DNA from: Nocardia stercoris
GTDB taxonomy: Bacteria > Actinomycetota > Actinomycetes > Mycobacteriales > Mycobacteriaceae
Direction of reading: 5' to 3'
Length of the DNA stretch: 64,000 nt
Assembly: GCF_003696265.1 (NCBI RefSeq)
Contig: NZ_RFFH01000002.1
Location: forward strand, 186,001-250,000
This document shows, piece after piece, positions 18,267-27,317 of this stretch. How positions within the stretch are numbered: the stretch's first letter is position 1; every line of letters starts with the position of its first letter. The notes beneath the pieces were generated by a model. That model was not told where the DNA came from, ran no database searches, and saw nothing but the letters and a program-made list of their open reading frames with translations. The position numbers were made by a program, and so were the translations under genes.

Positions 18267-19130
18267 CTAGCCCGAGATCCGGATACCGGGGTCGACGCCC
18301 CAGATCGCCAAGGTCATGAACAGGTCGGCGAAGACGACCGCGATGATGCACAGCTTGATCGCGCGGCCGGCCGCCACACCCACACCCTCGGGACCACCGG
18401 AGGCGAAGAAGCCGTAGTAGCACTGGATGAAGGTCGTGATCGCCACGAACAGAATGGCTTTCAGCAACGACCAGAGCACGTCGTGCGGAATCAGGAACTG
18501 ATAGAAGTAGTGCTGGAAGGTACCGCTGGCGGTACCGCCGTACAGGGCCACGGTCACCTTGCAGGCGATGTAGGCGAACGGCAGCGCCAGGCAGTACAGC
18601 GGCACGATGGCGATCATCGCCGCGATCATCCGGGTGGAGACCAGGTACGGCAGCGGCCGGATGGCCACCGACTCGAGCGCGTCGATCTCCTCGGCGATCC
18701 GCATCGAGCCCAGCTGCGCGGTGAACCGGCAGCCGGCCTGGGCGGCGAACGCGACGGTGGCGAGCATCGGACCCAGCTCACGTGTGGTGGCGAAGGCCGA
18801 GATGGCGCCGGTGATCGGGCTGAGCCCCAACAGGTTCAGCGAGGTGTAGCCCTGGATACCGACGGTCATACCGCCGAAGGCGGTCAGGATCAGGATGACG
18901 CCGATGGTGCCACCACCGACGATCAGGTTCCCGTTACCCCACGTGACGTCGGAGAGCAGACGCCACACTTCCTTCGGATACTGCTTGAACGCCAACGGCA
19001 TCGAACCGATGGAGCGCAGGAAGAAGAAGACCTGGTGCCCCGCGCGGGCGAGCATGTCGCGGGGTGCGTCGGCGGCCTTCTTGATCCGGTCGAGTGGCCG
19101 CAGCAGCGGCGGAACATATCTTGTGGACAC
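18267..19130 (-). CDS. yrbEB: YrbE-type ABC transporter permease B
   Basis: 287-residue MlaE/YrbE permease with about five membrane segments. The conserved ELGPMLATVAFAAQAGCRFTAQLGSMRIAEEIDALE block (about 118-153) is the coupling region that contacts the ATPase (MceG/Mkl), which is encoded elsewhere. The start is GTG at 19130, 4 bp after the yrbEA stop. It pairs with YrbEA as the membrane core of the Mce importer. Confidence 0.94.
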   Translation of the reverse strand: MSTRYVPPLLRPLDRIKKAADAPRDMLARAGHQVFFFLRSIGSMPLAFKQYPKEVWRLLSDVTWGNGNLIVGGGTIGVILILTAFGGMTVGIQGYTSLNLLGLSPITGAISAFATTRELGPMLATVAFAAQAGCRFTAQLGSMRIAEEIDALESVAIRPLPYLVSTRMIAAMIAIVPLYCLALPFAYIACKVTVALYGGTASGTFQHYFYQFLIPHDVLWSLLKAILFVAITTFIQCYYGFFASGGPEGVGVAAGRAIKLCIIAVVFADLFMTLAIWGVDPGIRISG

Positions 19131-19134
19131 CGGC

Positions 19135-19989
19135 TCAAACCATCTGTGGGGGGAACAAGGTGCTGTAGACCTGGGTCAGGATGACGTTGACGCCGAACAA
19201 CATCACGGCGGAGAGCACGACCGCGGTGTTGACCGAGTTGGCGACACCGCCGGGGCCGCCGCGGGTGTTGAGGCCGCTGTCGCAGGCGATGATCGCGGCG
19301 AGCAGACCGAAGATCAACGACTTCAGCAGGGCCACGAAGAGATCGGTGGTGACGGCGAAGGAAGCGAAGGTTCCGATATAGGAACCGGGGGTGCCGTTCT
19401 GCGCGAAGATGTTGAAGATGTAACCGGTCAGGAAGCCGACGAAAACCACGAAGCCGCAGAGCAGCACCGACACCAGCATGGCGGCGCCGAGGCGGGGGGC
19501 GACCAGCCGGCGCATCGGGTCGACGCCCATGACCTTCATGGCGTCGATCTCCTCGCGGATGGTGCGGGAGCCGAGGTCGGCGCAGATGGCCGAACCGACG
19601 GCACCGGCGATCATCAGCGAGGTGACCAGCGGCGCGCCCTGCTGAATGATGCCGAGGCCGTTGGCCGCACCGATGAACGAGGTCGCACCGACCTGCCCGG
19701 CAACGGATCCGACCTGGATCGAGACGATGACACCGATCGGAATGGCGACCAAAAGCGTTGGCGCGGCTGCGACATTGGCCATGAATGAACATTGCCGAAT
19801 GAATTCACCATAGGGAAAGCGCCGGCGCACGATTGCGACGAACAGTTCGGTGATGGCCGCGACACCCATGGTCATCTGACGACCCATGGTCTCCAGCGAC
19901 TTCTTCGGGTGATCCTGCCAGTACGCCGCCATCCAACCGAGTACGGCGCTCATTCGCGTCTTCGCCGGCGGACTGTTCGTGAACTGCAC
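19135..19989 (-). CDS. yrbEA: YrbE-type ABC transporter permease A
   Basis: 284-residue MlaE/YrbE permease, first gene of the mce operon. Membrane segments include PTLLVAIPIGVIVSIQVG and MLVSVLLCGFVVFVGFLTGYIF; the coupling block is SAICADLGSRTIREEIDAMKVMG (about 140-162). GTG at 19989 follows GAGAGGGGTAGTCA, which fixes the start. The family works with YrbEB, six Mce proteins and the ATPase MceG to import lipids, sterols or fatty acids. Confidence 0.94.
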   Translation of the reverse strand: MQFTNSPPAKTRMSAVLGWMAAYWQDHPKKSLETMGRQMTMGVAAITELFVAIVRRRFPYGEFIRQCSFMANVAAAPTLLVAIPIGVIVSIQVGSVAGQVGATSFIGAANGLGIIQQGAPLVTSLMIAGAVGSAICADLGSRTIREEIDAMKVMGVDPMRRLVAPRLGAAMLVSVLLCGFVVFVGFLTGYIFNIFAQNGTPGSYIGTFASFAVTTDLFVALLKSLIFGLLAAIIACDSGLNTRGGPGGVANSVNTAVVLSAVMLFGVNVILTQVYSTLFPPQMV

Positions 19990-20426
19990 TGACTACCCCT
20001 CTCGCGCCGGATTGCGACAACCCCGACGTCTGTTCGCTTGACGCACCCTACTACGGAGTAGCGCTGAACCACAGTGCAAAGTGTGGTTGTCGTCATAGAT
20101 CTCGGTCACAAGACATAGATGTTTGTGAGCTAACACTTTGGGGCAGCGGATATCCGCCTGACCTGGACATTTGACCAAACGAGGCCGCAACGGAACCCGC
20201 AAACCGCCCCTAACAGGCGCGACGCATACTCATGTTTCCACTCGCCGCGAGTTGCACACCCGACCGATACGCGTGTGTCACGGCGAATTCTTCATGCCGA
20301 TAATGCCACCCGGTAGTAATCGAATCGGACACGGTGCGGCCCGGGGTACGCGGTTTCGCGGCCCCGGGCTGACAGGATGTAGGCAGTCAAGCTGGACACC
20401 GTGCGTTCGCAGACCACTGGAGGGAC
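19990..20426. promoter_or_regulatory. divergent promoter region of mce operon and S1 protease gene
   Basis: 437 bp without a gene. An inverted repeat AACCACA-N8-TGTGGTT at 20067-20088 lies about 80 bp upstream of yrbEA and is a candidate operator. A TTGCAC box overlaps it on the minus strand, but the -10 is not clear. The same TGTGGT half-site recurs in a palindrome upstream of the L,D-transpeptidase gene. Confidence 0.5.
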
Positions 20427-21104
20427 ATGCTCATGACACAACTGGCCCACGCGGCCCGGGCCGCCGGTGGTGCGATCCTGTTGTCCGCCGCGCTCCTGGG
20501 TACCGGAACGGCAACCGCGCACGCGGACGGCGGATCCGCGGTGATGGGCGGCGGCTCCGGCATCATCATCGACAACCTGTACGAATGCACCCTCACCACA
20601 ATCGGATACGACGGTGCGGGGCGGTTGGTGGGCCTGACCGCCGGTCACTGCGGTGACCCGGGGTCCACGGTCTGGGCCGAGCAGGCCCGCGGCGTGGGGC
20701 CGATCGGCAAGTTCGTCCACTCCGACCACGACCTCGACTACGCGGTGATCCAGTTCGATCCCAACCGCGTCACCCCGGTCAACCGGATCGGCAACACGAC
20801 GATCACCAACGTCGGCCAGGCCGCGTCGTTCCCGCAGGTCGCCTGCAAGGAGGGCCGGACCACCGGCAACACCTGCGGCATCGTCTACGGCGACCTGTTC
20901 GGCGACCAGAGCATCTGGACCCAGATGTGTGTGGTCGAGGGCGATTCCGGCGCGCCGGTGGTCGTCGGCAACACCCTGGTCGGAATGGTGAACGCCTACC
21001 TGCTCGTGGCCTGCGCCGGACCGGAGGTCGGTACCAATATGGGCATCATCATGGGCGACATCAACGGACGCGGCGACGTGGGCGCCGGGTTCGCGCCCGT
21101 CTAG
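20427..21104 (+). CDS. secreted S1-family serine protease (Rv1815-like)
   Basis: 225 residues. A signal peptide (hydrophobic AAGGAILLSAALLGTG, cleavage near AHADGG) precedes a chymotrypsin-fold domain with a complete triad: His near 73 in LTAGHCGD, Asp near 103 in DLDYAVI, and Ser near 174 in EGDSGAPVV. Paired cysteines (AGHCG with an upstream CTLTT; CKEGRTTGNTC; MCVVEGDSG with VACAG) fit the disulfides of secreted S1 enzymes. TGGAGGGAC precedes the ATG. The substrate is unknown. Confidence 0.88.
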   Translation: MLMTQLAHAARAAGGAILLSAALLGTGTATAHADGGSAVMGGGSGIIIDNLYECTLTTIGYDGAGRLVGLTAGHCGDPGSTVWAEQARGVGPIGKFVHSDHDLDYAVIQFDPNRVTPVNRIGNTTITNVGQAASFPQVACKEGRTTGNTCGIVYGDLFGDQSIWTQMCVVEGDSGAPVVVGNTLVGMVNAYLLVACAGPEVGTNMGIIMGDINGRGDVGAGFAPV

Positions 21105-21314
21105 CGATCCGGCTCACACCCGGCTACCGACGCCCGCCGTACACCGGTGGGCGTCGGTGCCATTCGGCAATGTTTCAGCAAATAATCCGAACCGATACAT
21201 TTTCGCCTGCAGGGCACAAGAATTCATTCCCGGTTCCCACATTTCGGCCCGGCCAAACGGGATGTTCGCGGAATTCCAGTTACTGTTTGGAAAACCGGCG
21301 AACGAGGAGGCACC

Positions 21315-21950
21315 GTGCGGCGAGACCATTTCGGCCCGCGAATCGGTGCGCTCGCCGTCCTGGCCGGCTCGGCCTGGATCCTGCTGGTCACCGCCACCGC
21401 CCCGAGCGCGGCCGCGGCATCCACCCTGACCTGCGCCTCCGAGGCCGGACAGGATCTGACCCTGATCAGCGGTTCGGCCGGGTGCCGGGCGGCCGTCGAC
21501 GACAGCGGGCACGCGCGAGCGCTCAGCTACGACGGCATCGGCTACGCCCGGGCCGGGTCCGGCGGCAGCGCGGTCGGTGTCGGCACCGGCGGCGGGATCG
21601 GCGCCAGCCACGGCAGCTCCGGCCTGGCCCTCGCCTTCGCCCTCGGCCCGGACGCGTACGCCTTCACCGATCGAGGCACCGACACCGGCGGCGGCACCAC
21701 CGTGAGCGTGGCCTTCGCCGGCTCGCGCGCCCAGGAGGTGCCGGCCGGTCACCGGGCGGTCTGCCTGGGCACCGCCGCCGTGGTCTGGGACTTCGCCACC
21801 GGGTACGGCTGCCTGGCCACACCGCTGGGCCTGTGGTGCCCGGCGCCCACCTCGGAGCTCGGAACCGGCGCCGTCCCGGACACCACCCCGGCGGATTTCT
21901 GGGCCACCACCGAACCGCGGGCGGCCGACTCCGGCACCGTCGCGCCCTAG
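21315..21950 (+). CDS. secreted Gly/Ser-rich protein, DUF6764-like
   Basis: 211 residues with a signal peptide (RIGALAVLAGSAWILLVTATAPSAAAA, cleavage near 36). The mature part contains two Cys (LTCASEAG, AGCRAAVDD), then a Gly/Ser/Ala-rich stretch with alternating hydrophobics (SAVGVGTGGGIGASHGSSG) that looks like a beta-rich repeat, and a C-terminal Cys pair (VCLGTAAV, YGCLATPLGLWCP). The actinobacterial secreted family DUF6764 has this layout, though that assignment is from memory. The start is GTG at 21315 after GAGGAGGCACC. Function unknown. Confidence 0.7.
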   Translation: MRRDHFGPRIGALAVLAGSAWILLVTATAPSAAAASTLTCASEAGQDLTLISGSAGCRAAVDDSGHARALSYDGIGYARAGSGGSAVGVGTGGGIGASHGSSGLALAFALGPDAYAFTDRGTDTGGGTTVSVAFAGSRAQEVPAGHRAVCLGTAAVVWDFATGYGCLATPLGLWCPAPTSELGTGAVPDTTPADFWATTEPRAADSGTVAP

Positions 21951-21988
21951 GCGGCGAACCGGAACCCGTTCCGGCACGTATCACTGGT

Positions 21989-23380
21989 ATGCAGCCCGAA
22001 TCGCCGCGCGCCTCCGACTCCGGCCATCCGCGACCGCGTGCTCCCCGGGCGGTACTGCTGCACGCGTTGTGGGCGGGAATCGACTTCGAGAGTTATTTCC
22101 GGCATCGCCGGGCGCACGACGGTGACCCATTCCTGGTGCGATTTCCCGGCTTCGGCGGGGCACTGTTCACCGGAACAGCATCCGGTACAAAAGAATTGTT
22201 CCGGGCGCCGGTCGAATTGCTCCGGCCCCCCGAACCGAATCCGATCGAGCCGCTCGTCGGATCGGCATCGCTCATTCTCGCCCGGGACGCGGTCCATCGC
22301 CGCGATCGGCGACTGCTGGCACCGGCCTTTCATCGCAGTCGAATTACACTGTACGGACACACCGTTCACGAATCCACGGTCGCGGAACTGACCGGCGCCG
22401 GAGCCGGTCCGGCGTGGACGCCCGGCGCCCGGATCGACGTACGCGCGGCGGCCCGGGCGATCACGCTGCGGGTGATCCTGCGGGCCGTGTTCGGGATCGA
22501 CGATCCGGGTCGCCGGGCGGTCTACACCGCCGCCGTGGTCGAATTCCTCTCCGCCTTCGGCGGACCGCTCATGCTGGTTCCGCTGTTGCGGCACAGCGTG
22601 TTCGGCCACGGCCCGTGGGCACGGTTCGCGGCCGCGCGCGACCGGCTGGACGAGCTGCTCACCGCCGACCTGCAGCGGCGGCGGAGCGAGACCGCGGGCG
22701 CGGGCGCCGACATCATGGGACTGTTGCTGGCGGCCCGCTACACCGACGGCGGCGGCTGCACCGACGCCGAACTGCTCGATCAGCTGCGCACCCTGCTGGT
22801 CGCGGGTCACGAGACCACCGCCACCAGCCTGGTCTGGGCGCTGTACCACCTGCACCGCACACCCGCGGCGCTGCGGCGGCTGCGTGCCGAACTCGCGGCG
22901 GTAGGCCCCGATCCGGATCCCGAGGATCTGGCGCGGCTGCCGTACCTGGACGCGGTGTGCCACGAGACGCTGCGCCTGCACCCGCCGGTCCCGATCGTGC
23001 TGCGCCGGCTCACCGGACCGTTCACGCTGCTGGGCGTCGACCTGGCGGCCGGCGACACCATGGGGGTCGCGCTCCCGCTGCTGCACTCCGATCCCGAAAC
23101 CTGGTCCGACCCGTACACGTTCACGCCCGAGCGGTTCCTGGACCGCGGTTACGGGCCGTTCGAGTTCGCCCCCTACGGTGGCGGTCACCGGCGCTGTGTG
23201 GGCTCCACCCTGGCCGAGTACGAACTGCGAATCGCGTTGGCGACCATCGTGTCTCGGGTGGAGCTGGCGCTGACCCCGCGCTACGCGGGGGGTCGGCAGC
23301 CACGTGCGGTGCCGCACAACATCGCGACCGGACCGCATGCGGGCATCACGGTCGACGTAGTGAGAGCCGTTGCGCCATAA
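21989..23380 (+). CDS. cytochrome P450
   Basis: 463-residue P450 mono-oxygenase. The I-helix oxygen-binding motif AGHETTATS is near 271, the K-helix ETLR near 325, and the heme-ligand loop FAPYGGGHRRCVG near 392-404 has its Cys near 402. The N-terminus has no membrane anchor, so it is soluble and needs separate redox partners, none of which are nearby. The long-chain class (CYP138/CYP110 style) is suggested by sequence feel only. ATG at 21989 lies 38 bp after the preceding stop; the frame continues upstream as an antisense artefact. Confidence 0.93.
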   Translation: MQPESPRASDSGHPRPRAPRAVLLHALWAGIDFESYFRHRRAHDGDPFLVRFPGFGGALFTGTASGTKELFRAPVELLRPPEPNPIEPLVGSASLILARDAVHRRDRRLLAPAFHRSRITLYGHTVHESTVAELTGAGAGPAWTPGARIDVRAAARAITLRVILRAVFGIDDPGRRAVYTAAVVEFLSAFGGPLMLVPLLRHSVFGHGPWARFAAARDRLDELLTADLQRRRSETAGAGADIMGLLLAARYTDGGGCTDAELLDQLRTLLVAGHETTATSLVWALYHLHRTPAALRRLRAELAAVGPDPDPEDLARLPYLDAVCHETLRLHPPVPIVLRRLTGPFTLLGVDLAAGDTMGVALPLLHSDPETWSDPYTFTPERFLDRGYGPFEFAPYGGGHRRCVGSTLAEYELRIALATIVSRVELALTPRYAGGRQPRAVPHNIATGPHAGITVDVVRAVAP

Positions 23381-23684
23381 CGTGATTTGCCTCACATGAC
23401 GGTGTACACCGAATGACCGCTGAAGCCGCCTGCGCACCTGCGCAATCGGCGATGCGGCACGCGGAGCGGGGCTTTCACCACAGCGGTAACACAAACCTCG
23501 GGCAGAGTGTGGTTCACCACACATTCGCTGTGCCGAGTTCATAACTGCCGGAAGGGGATTGGCGTACCGCCGCCGCCCCGGTAGTAATGAAACCCGTAGC
23601 GGCCACGATAGTGATCATGAACGCGTAGCCGCCCTTCCGCGCTCTGCGTTTGCATGTGATCGAGATGAGAGGACGAGTACGGCT
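23381..23684. promoter_or_regulatory. L,D-transpeptidase upstream region with palindromes
   Basis: 304 bp non-coding. It holds a 10-bp palindrome GGTGTACACC at 23401-23410 and a perfect 16-bp palindrome GTGTGGTTCACCACAC at 23507-23522, a likely repressor operator. A consensus promoter could not be assigned. Confidence 0.5.
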
Positions 23685-24626
23685 GTGCGCAGCACCCCCT
23701 CCCGCCCGGGAGCCAAGAACTCGCCGAACCGTCGTACCGGGGTCCTGACCCTGGCAGCGGCCACACTGGCTGTCACCGCGGGTACCATCACCGCCAATTC
23801 CGCTGTGGCCAACCCGCTCTGGCCCGGTGGGCCGGACCTACCGTCGGGCTCGTCGTCCGGGGCCGCGGCCGCCGTCCCGCAGCCGGCGGAAGGTGCCGCG
23901 CCGATGGCCAACCCGCCGGCCCTGCCGGCGGCCAATTTCGCGGCGCCCAACATCAGCCCCGGCGACGGCGACGTCGTCGGTGTGGCCGAGCCGATCATCA
24001 TCAACTTCAAGGAACCGGTCGCCGACCACGCCACCGCCGAGGCGGCCATCCGGATCACCTCGTCGAACCCGGTCGAAGGCCACTTCTACTGGGAGGGCGA
24101 CAAGCAGGTCCGCTGGCGGCCCGAGCAGTTCTGGCCGGCGCAGACCGCCATCACCGTCGAGGCCGGCGGCACCACGGTGGCCTACTCGGTCGGCGACGAG
24201 GTGATCGCCACCGCCGACGACGCCACCCACATGATCACCGTCACCCGCAACGGTGAGGTGATCAAGACGATGCCCACCTCGATGGGCAAGCCCGGGCACG
24301 AAACCCCCAACGGCACGTACTACGTCGGGGAGAAGAACCGGAAGATGATCATGGACTCGTCGACCTACGGTGTCCCGGTCGACGACCCGCAGGGCTACAA
24401 GCTCGAGGTCGAGTACGCGACCCGCCTGTCCTGGAACGGCATCTTCGTGCACGCCGCACCGTGGTCGCTGGCCCAGCAGGGTGTGTCCGACGCCAGCCAC
24501 GGCTGCCTCAACGTGAGCACCGAGGACGCGCAGTGGTTCATGGAGAACAGCCAGAAGGGCGACCCGGTCGTCGTGGTGAACTCCATCGGCACCTTCACCG
24601 GTGACGGAATGAGCGACTGGAACTGA
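23685..24626 (+). CDS. L,D-transpeptidase (LdtMt2-like)
   Basis: 313 residues from GTG at 23685, which follows GAGAGGACGAG. An uncleaved signal or anchor (GVLTLAAATLAVTAGTITAN, about 20-39) is followed by a Pro/Ala linker, an immunoglobulin-like domain (IIINFKEPVADHATAEAAI onward, about 100-180) and the YkuD catalytic domain with IFVHAAPWS and SHGCLNVSTEDAQWF (catalytic Cys near 272). These enzymes form 3-3 cross-links between meso-diaminopimelate residues of peptidoglycan outside the membrane. The C-terminus ends in SDWN, as in LdtMt2 relatives. Confidence 0.92.
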   Translation: MRSTPSRPGAKNSPNRRTGVLTLAAATLAVTAGTITANSAVANPLWPGGPDLPSGSSSGAAAAVPQPAEGAAPMANPPALPAANFAAPNISPGDGDVVGVAEPIIINFKEPVADHATAEAAIRITSSNPVEGHFYWEGDKQVRWRPEQFWPAQTAITVEAGGTTVAYSVGDEVIATADDATHMITVTRNGEVIKTMPTSMGKPGHETPNGTYYVGEKNRKMIMDSSTYGVPVDDPQGYKLEVEYATRLSWNGIFVHAAPWSLAQQGVSDASHGCLNVSTEDAQWFMENSQKGDPVVVVNSIGTFTGDGMSDWN

Positions 24627-24673
24627 GCTCGGCTGCGGCGCTGGGAATGCGCCGCTGATCGCGGTCCGAAGTC

Positions 24674-24702
24674 GGGGGCCCGGGTGTAATGCCCGGGCCC
24701 CC
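24674..24702 (+). terminator. terminator of the L,D-transpeptidase gene
   Basis: Perfect 11-bp stem GGGGGCCCGGG / CCCGGGCCCCC, short loop, followed by TTCGT; 48 bp after the stop codon. Confidence 0.75.
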
Positions 24703-24825
24703 TTCGTATTCCGGTCGGGTGGATGTCGCCGATGGTTGGGGGGGCGTACCGGAATCGCGTCGAACCGGCAGCGGGACGATCCGACTGCCGGTTCCGGCCG
24801 TGTGAGTTGTTGCGCTACAAGGTGA

Positions 24826-25725
24826 TCAGTGGACCCCGAGCGCGCCGAGCAGACCCGCCAGGATGTCACCCGCGCTGCTGCCCGCGCCGCCACCGGTGGT
24901 GGTGGTCGTGGTCGGCGGCGCGGTGGTGGTGGTCGGCGGAACGGTCGAGCTGGTCGGCGGGACCGTGGTGGTCGTCGGAGGGACCGTAGTGGTCGTGGTC
25001 GGGGGGACCGTGGTCGTGGTGGTGGGCGGCGCCGTGGTGGTCGTGGTGGGCACGCTCGCCGGGCCCACAACGATCGGTGTGGCCGAGCTCGCGGTGTCCC
25101 GGACGCCGTAGGTGGCGGTCAGGCTCGCGGTCCCGCTGGGGCACAGGAAGCTTCCGCTCACCGAGGTCGGGACCTGCCCGTTGGTGACCGAGATCTTCGA
25201 CGGGTTGCTCGCGGAATCCGTTCCGTTGGTCCAGGTTCCGGCCAGCGACACGGGACCGGACGGGGCAGCGGTGACGGTGCAGCTGGCCAGACCGGAGGTC
25301 TTCACGACCACGCCGTTCTGCGGAACGGTCAGGGTGCCGCCGATCGGGCTGCCGTACTGGCCGGTGATGGTCCAGTTGCCGCTCGCGGTGACCGAGTCGA
25401 TGGTGGCCAGCGAGGTCGAGCAGTTGGACAGTGTGGGCGCGCCGATCGAGACCGAGATCGGGCCCGAGGCCGACGAATTCGCCGGCGCGGCGGGGAGGGT
25501 ACCGGCGGCCGCGGACGCGGTGCAGGTGATGGTGAACGAACCCAGCTGGATGTTCACGTTGCCGATGTTCTGTGCGCTGAACGGCGCACCGGCCGGACCG
25601 ACCGAGGTACCGGTGCCGACCGGGGCGGCGGAGGCGGGGATCACCGCGAAGGTGGCGGCGGCCGCGGCGGCGCAGCCGGCGGTGGCCGCGAGGGTTCGAG
25701 TGAGACTGTAGGACGTACGCATCAT
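24826..25725 (-). CDS. secreted protein with Pro/Thr-rich tail
   Basis: 299 residues from the first ATG of an ATGATG pair at 25725, preceded by GAAAGGCGCG. The signal peptide covers about 1-36 (cleavage near ASAAP). The mature domain (about 40-210) is Ser/Thr/Gly-rich beta-type sequence with five or so Cys residues (ITCTAS, LSNCSTS, ASCTVT, FLCPSG). Then comes a repeat tract of VPP/APP followed by T(4-6), about 60 residues, ending in a short hydrophobic tail (ILAGLLGALG). It resembles cell-surface stalk regions. Function unknown. Confidence 0.75.
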   Translation of the reverse strand: MMRTSYSLTRTLAATAGCAAAAAATFAVIPASAAPVGTGTSVGPAGAPFSAQNIGNVNIQLGSFTITCTASAAAGTLPAAPANSSASGPISVSIGAPTLSNCSTSLATIDSVTASGNWTITGQYGSPIGGTLTVPQNGVVVKTSGLASCTVTAAPSGPVSLAGTWTNGTDSASNPSKISVTNGQVPTSVSGSFLCPSGTASLTATYGVRDTASSATPIVVGPASVPTTTTTAPPTTTTTVPPTTTTTVPPTTTTVPPTSSTVPPTTTTAPPTTTTTTGGGAGSSAGDILAGLLGALGVH

Positions 25726-25863
25726 CGCGCCTTTCGAAACGAACATGTCGAACCTGGCAGTCGACGACGCCAGCGTAGGCATCCGTGACCGGGGCCACAC
25801 CGGTTTTGAAAAATAAATGTTTCACTCAGGCACAGACAAATCCCCGTCCCACCGACACGAACG

Positions 25864-25902
25864 AAAAACCCCGGCCCGCACCATGATCGGTGCGGGCCGG
25901 GG
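25864..25902 (-). terminator. intrinsic terminator of the mycolyltransferase gene
   Basis: Perfect 14-bp stem CCCCGGCCCGCACC / GGTGCGGGCCGGGG with a 6-base loop, followed on the minus strand by five T residues; 31 bp after the minus-strand stop at 25934. Confidence 0.85.
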
Positions 25903-25933
25903 CTCGATTCGAGAGACTCGGCGAGTCCGCGGA

Positions 25934-26995
25934 CTACTGGTCGATGCCCATACCGGCGGCCAGCTGCGGCCACGAGGCGTCGAACGAGTCCTGCCAGTAA
26001 CCCCACGAGTGGGTACCGGTGACCGGCAGGTCGAAGGTGGCCGGGATACCCAGCTGAGCCAGCTTGTTCTGCAGGTTGTGCGTGCAGTAGCTGGTGGCCG
26101 CCTCGATGATGCCGCCGACGATGATCTGGTTGGCCAGACCCGCCGAGGTCGGGTTCATCATGGTCGGGTCGCCGAGCGCGTCGTGCGGACCCGGCAGGCC
26201 GGAACCGCTCGAGATGAACAGGTTGGTGCCGCGCAGCTTCTCCGCGTTGACGACCGGGTCGTGGGCGATCCAGTCCGGGTCACCGTCGGGACCCCACATG
26301 TTCGAGACCTTGCCGCCACCGTAGGCCTCGGTCACCATCTTGACGAACTGCTTGCCCGTCGGGTCCGAGGTCTGCGCGCACCCGCTGTAACCGGCGACCG
26401 CGCTGTAGAAGCCGGGACGCATCTCGGCCAGGTTCAGCACCGAAGTCGCGGTCATCGAGTTGGCCGCGATGGCCTGCACGCCGTTGGTGCCCAGCGCCGC
26501 GTTCACCAGCGGGGGCAGCTCGTCGAGCAGGAAGGTCTCCCACTTGTTGCGGCCCAGGGTCGGGTCGTCCTGCTGCCAGTCGGTGTAGTACGCCCAGCGC
26601 CCACCGAGCGGCATGACGATGTTGGCGTTCTTCTGGGCCAGCATGTCGTAGATATTGGTGTTGTGCTGCCAGGTGGCGATGTCCTCGCCACCACCGGCGC
26701 CGTTGAGCAGGTACAGCACCGGGCGCGGCACCGACGCGTCGGCCGGGCGCTGCACGTTCACGGTGATGTTCTTGTCCATGGCGGCCGAGTAGACCGACAG
26801 CACGATGCTCTGACCGTTGATGGTGCCGGAAACGATCTTCGAACCGTCGTCCGACACCGGGCTCGCCAGCAGCGCGTTGCTCGCGATGATCGGGTCGGAA
26901 CCGGCGTCCGCGGCGGCGGTTCCGAGACCGGCTGTAGTGGCTACACACGCCGAGACCATGCCGGCAACTGCCAACGACGTCACACGACGCTTCAT
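25934..26995 (-). CDS. mycolyltransferase, antigen 85/esterase D family
   Basis: 353 residues from ATG at 26995, with a signal peptide (VTSLAVAGMVSACVATTAGLG, cleavage near AAADAG). The alpha/beta hydrolase core has YLLNGAGGGEDIATW, the nucleophile elbow ANSMTATSV (Ser near 180) and the C-terminal HSWGYW motif (His near 328), the same HSW-x-YW seen in antigen 85. It transfers mycolic acids between trehalose monomycolate molecules or onto arabinogalactan outside the membrane. The elbow is N-S-M-T where antigen 85 has L-S-M-A. Its presence supports a mycolic-acid organism. Confidence 0.92.
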   Translation of the reverse strand: MKRRVTSLAVAGMVSACVATTAGLGTAAADAGSDPIIASNALLASPVSDDGSKIVSGTINGQSIVLSVYSAAMDKNITVNVQRPADASVPRPVLYLLNGAGGGEDIATWQHNTNIYDMLAQKNANIVMPLGGRWAYYTDWQQDDPTLGRNKWETFLLDELPPLVNAALGTNGVQAIAANSMTATSVLNLAEMRPGFYSAVAGYSGCAQTSDPTGKQFVKMVTEAYGGGKVSNMWGPDGDPDWIAHDPVVNAEKLRGTNLFISSGSGLPGPHDALGDPTMMNPTSAGLANQIIVGGIIEAATSYCTHNLQNKLAQLGIPATFDLPVTGTHSWGYWQDSFDASWPQLAAGMGIDQ

Positions 26996-27317
26996 CTTGT
27001 TACGCAATTCCTGAATCCCAACTTCTCCACATGCTGCGCAAGCTAGCTTCGACTTTCGCATCGCCGAAGCGCACCGGATCGTTACCGAAACGAATCCGCG
27101 CGACCCTCGGGCAGCCTACCGTGCATTCCGGTCATTGGGGAGTTAATGCCCTCCCACCGGCGGGATCGCCCCGGCGGCCACGTCCGCCGGTCCGTACGGC
27201 ACGGCACTCGTGCGTCGCTGCCCGATCCGGCCGCACACCGGGCGGAAGTCGGACACACGCCGGGCCGGCCGCGGCGACGACGATCGCGCTCCGGCCGGCC
27301 CGGTCGGGTATGCGGGG
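26996..27317. other. 322-bp non-coding stretch
   Basis: Upstream of the mycolyltransferase gene and downstream of the M13 peptidase gene, both on the minus strand. No gene, clear hairpin or consensus promoter was seen. Confidence 0.4.

Noticed and set aside
20927..21988. Upstream extension of the P450 frame (817 codons in total)
   Set aside because: The extra part overlaps two intact genes in other frames and has no P450 similarity; ATG at 21989 gives a normal P450.
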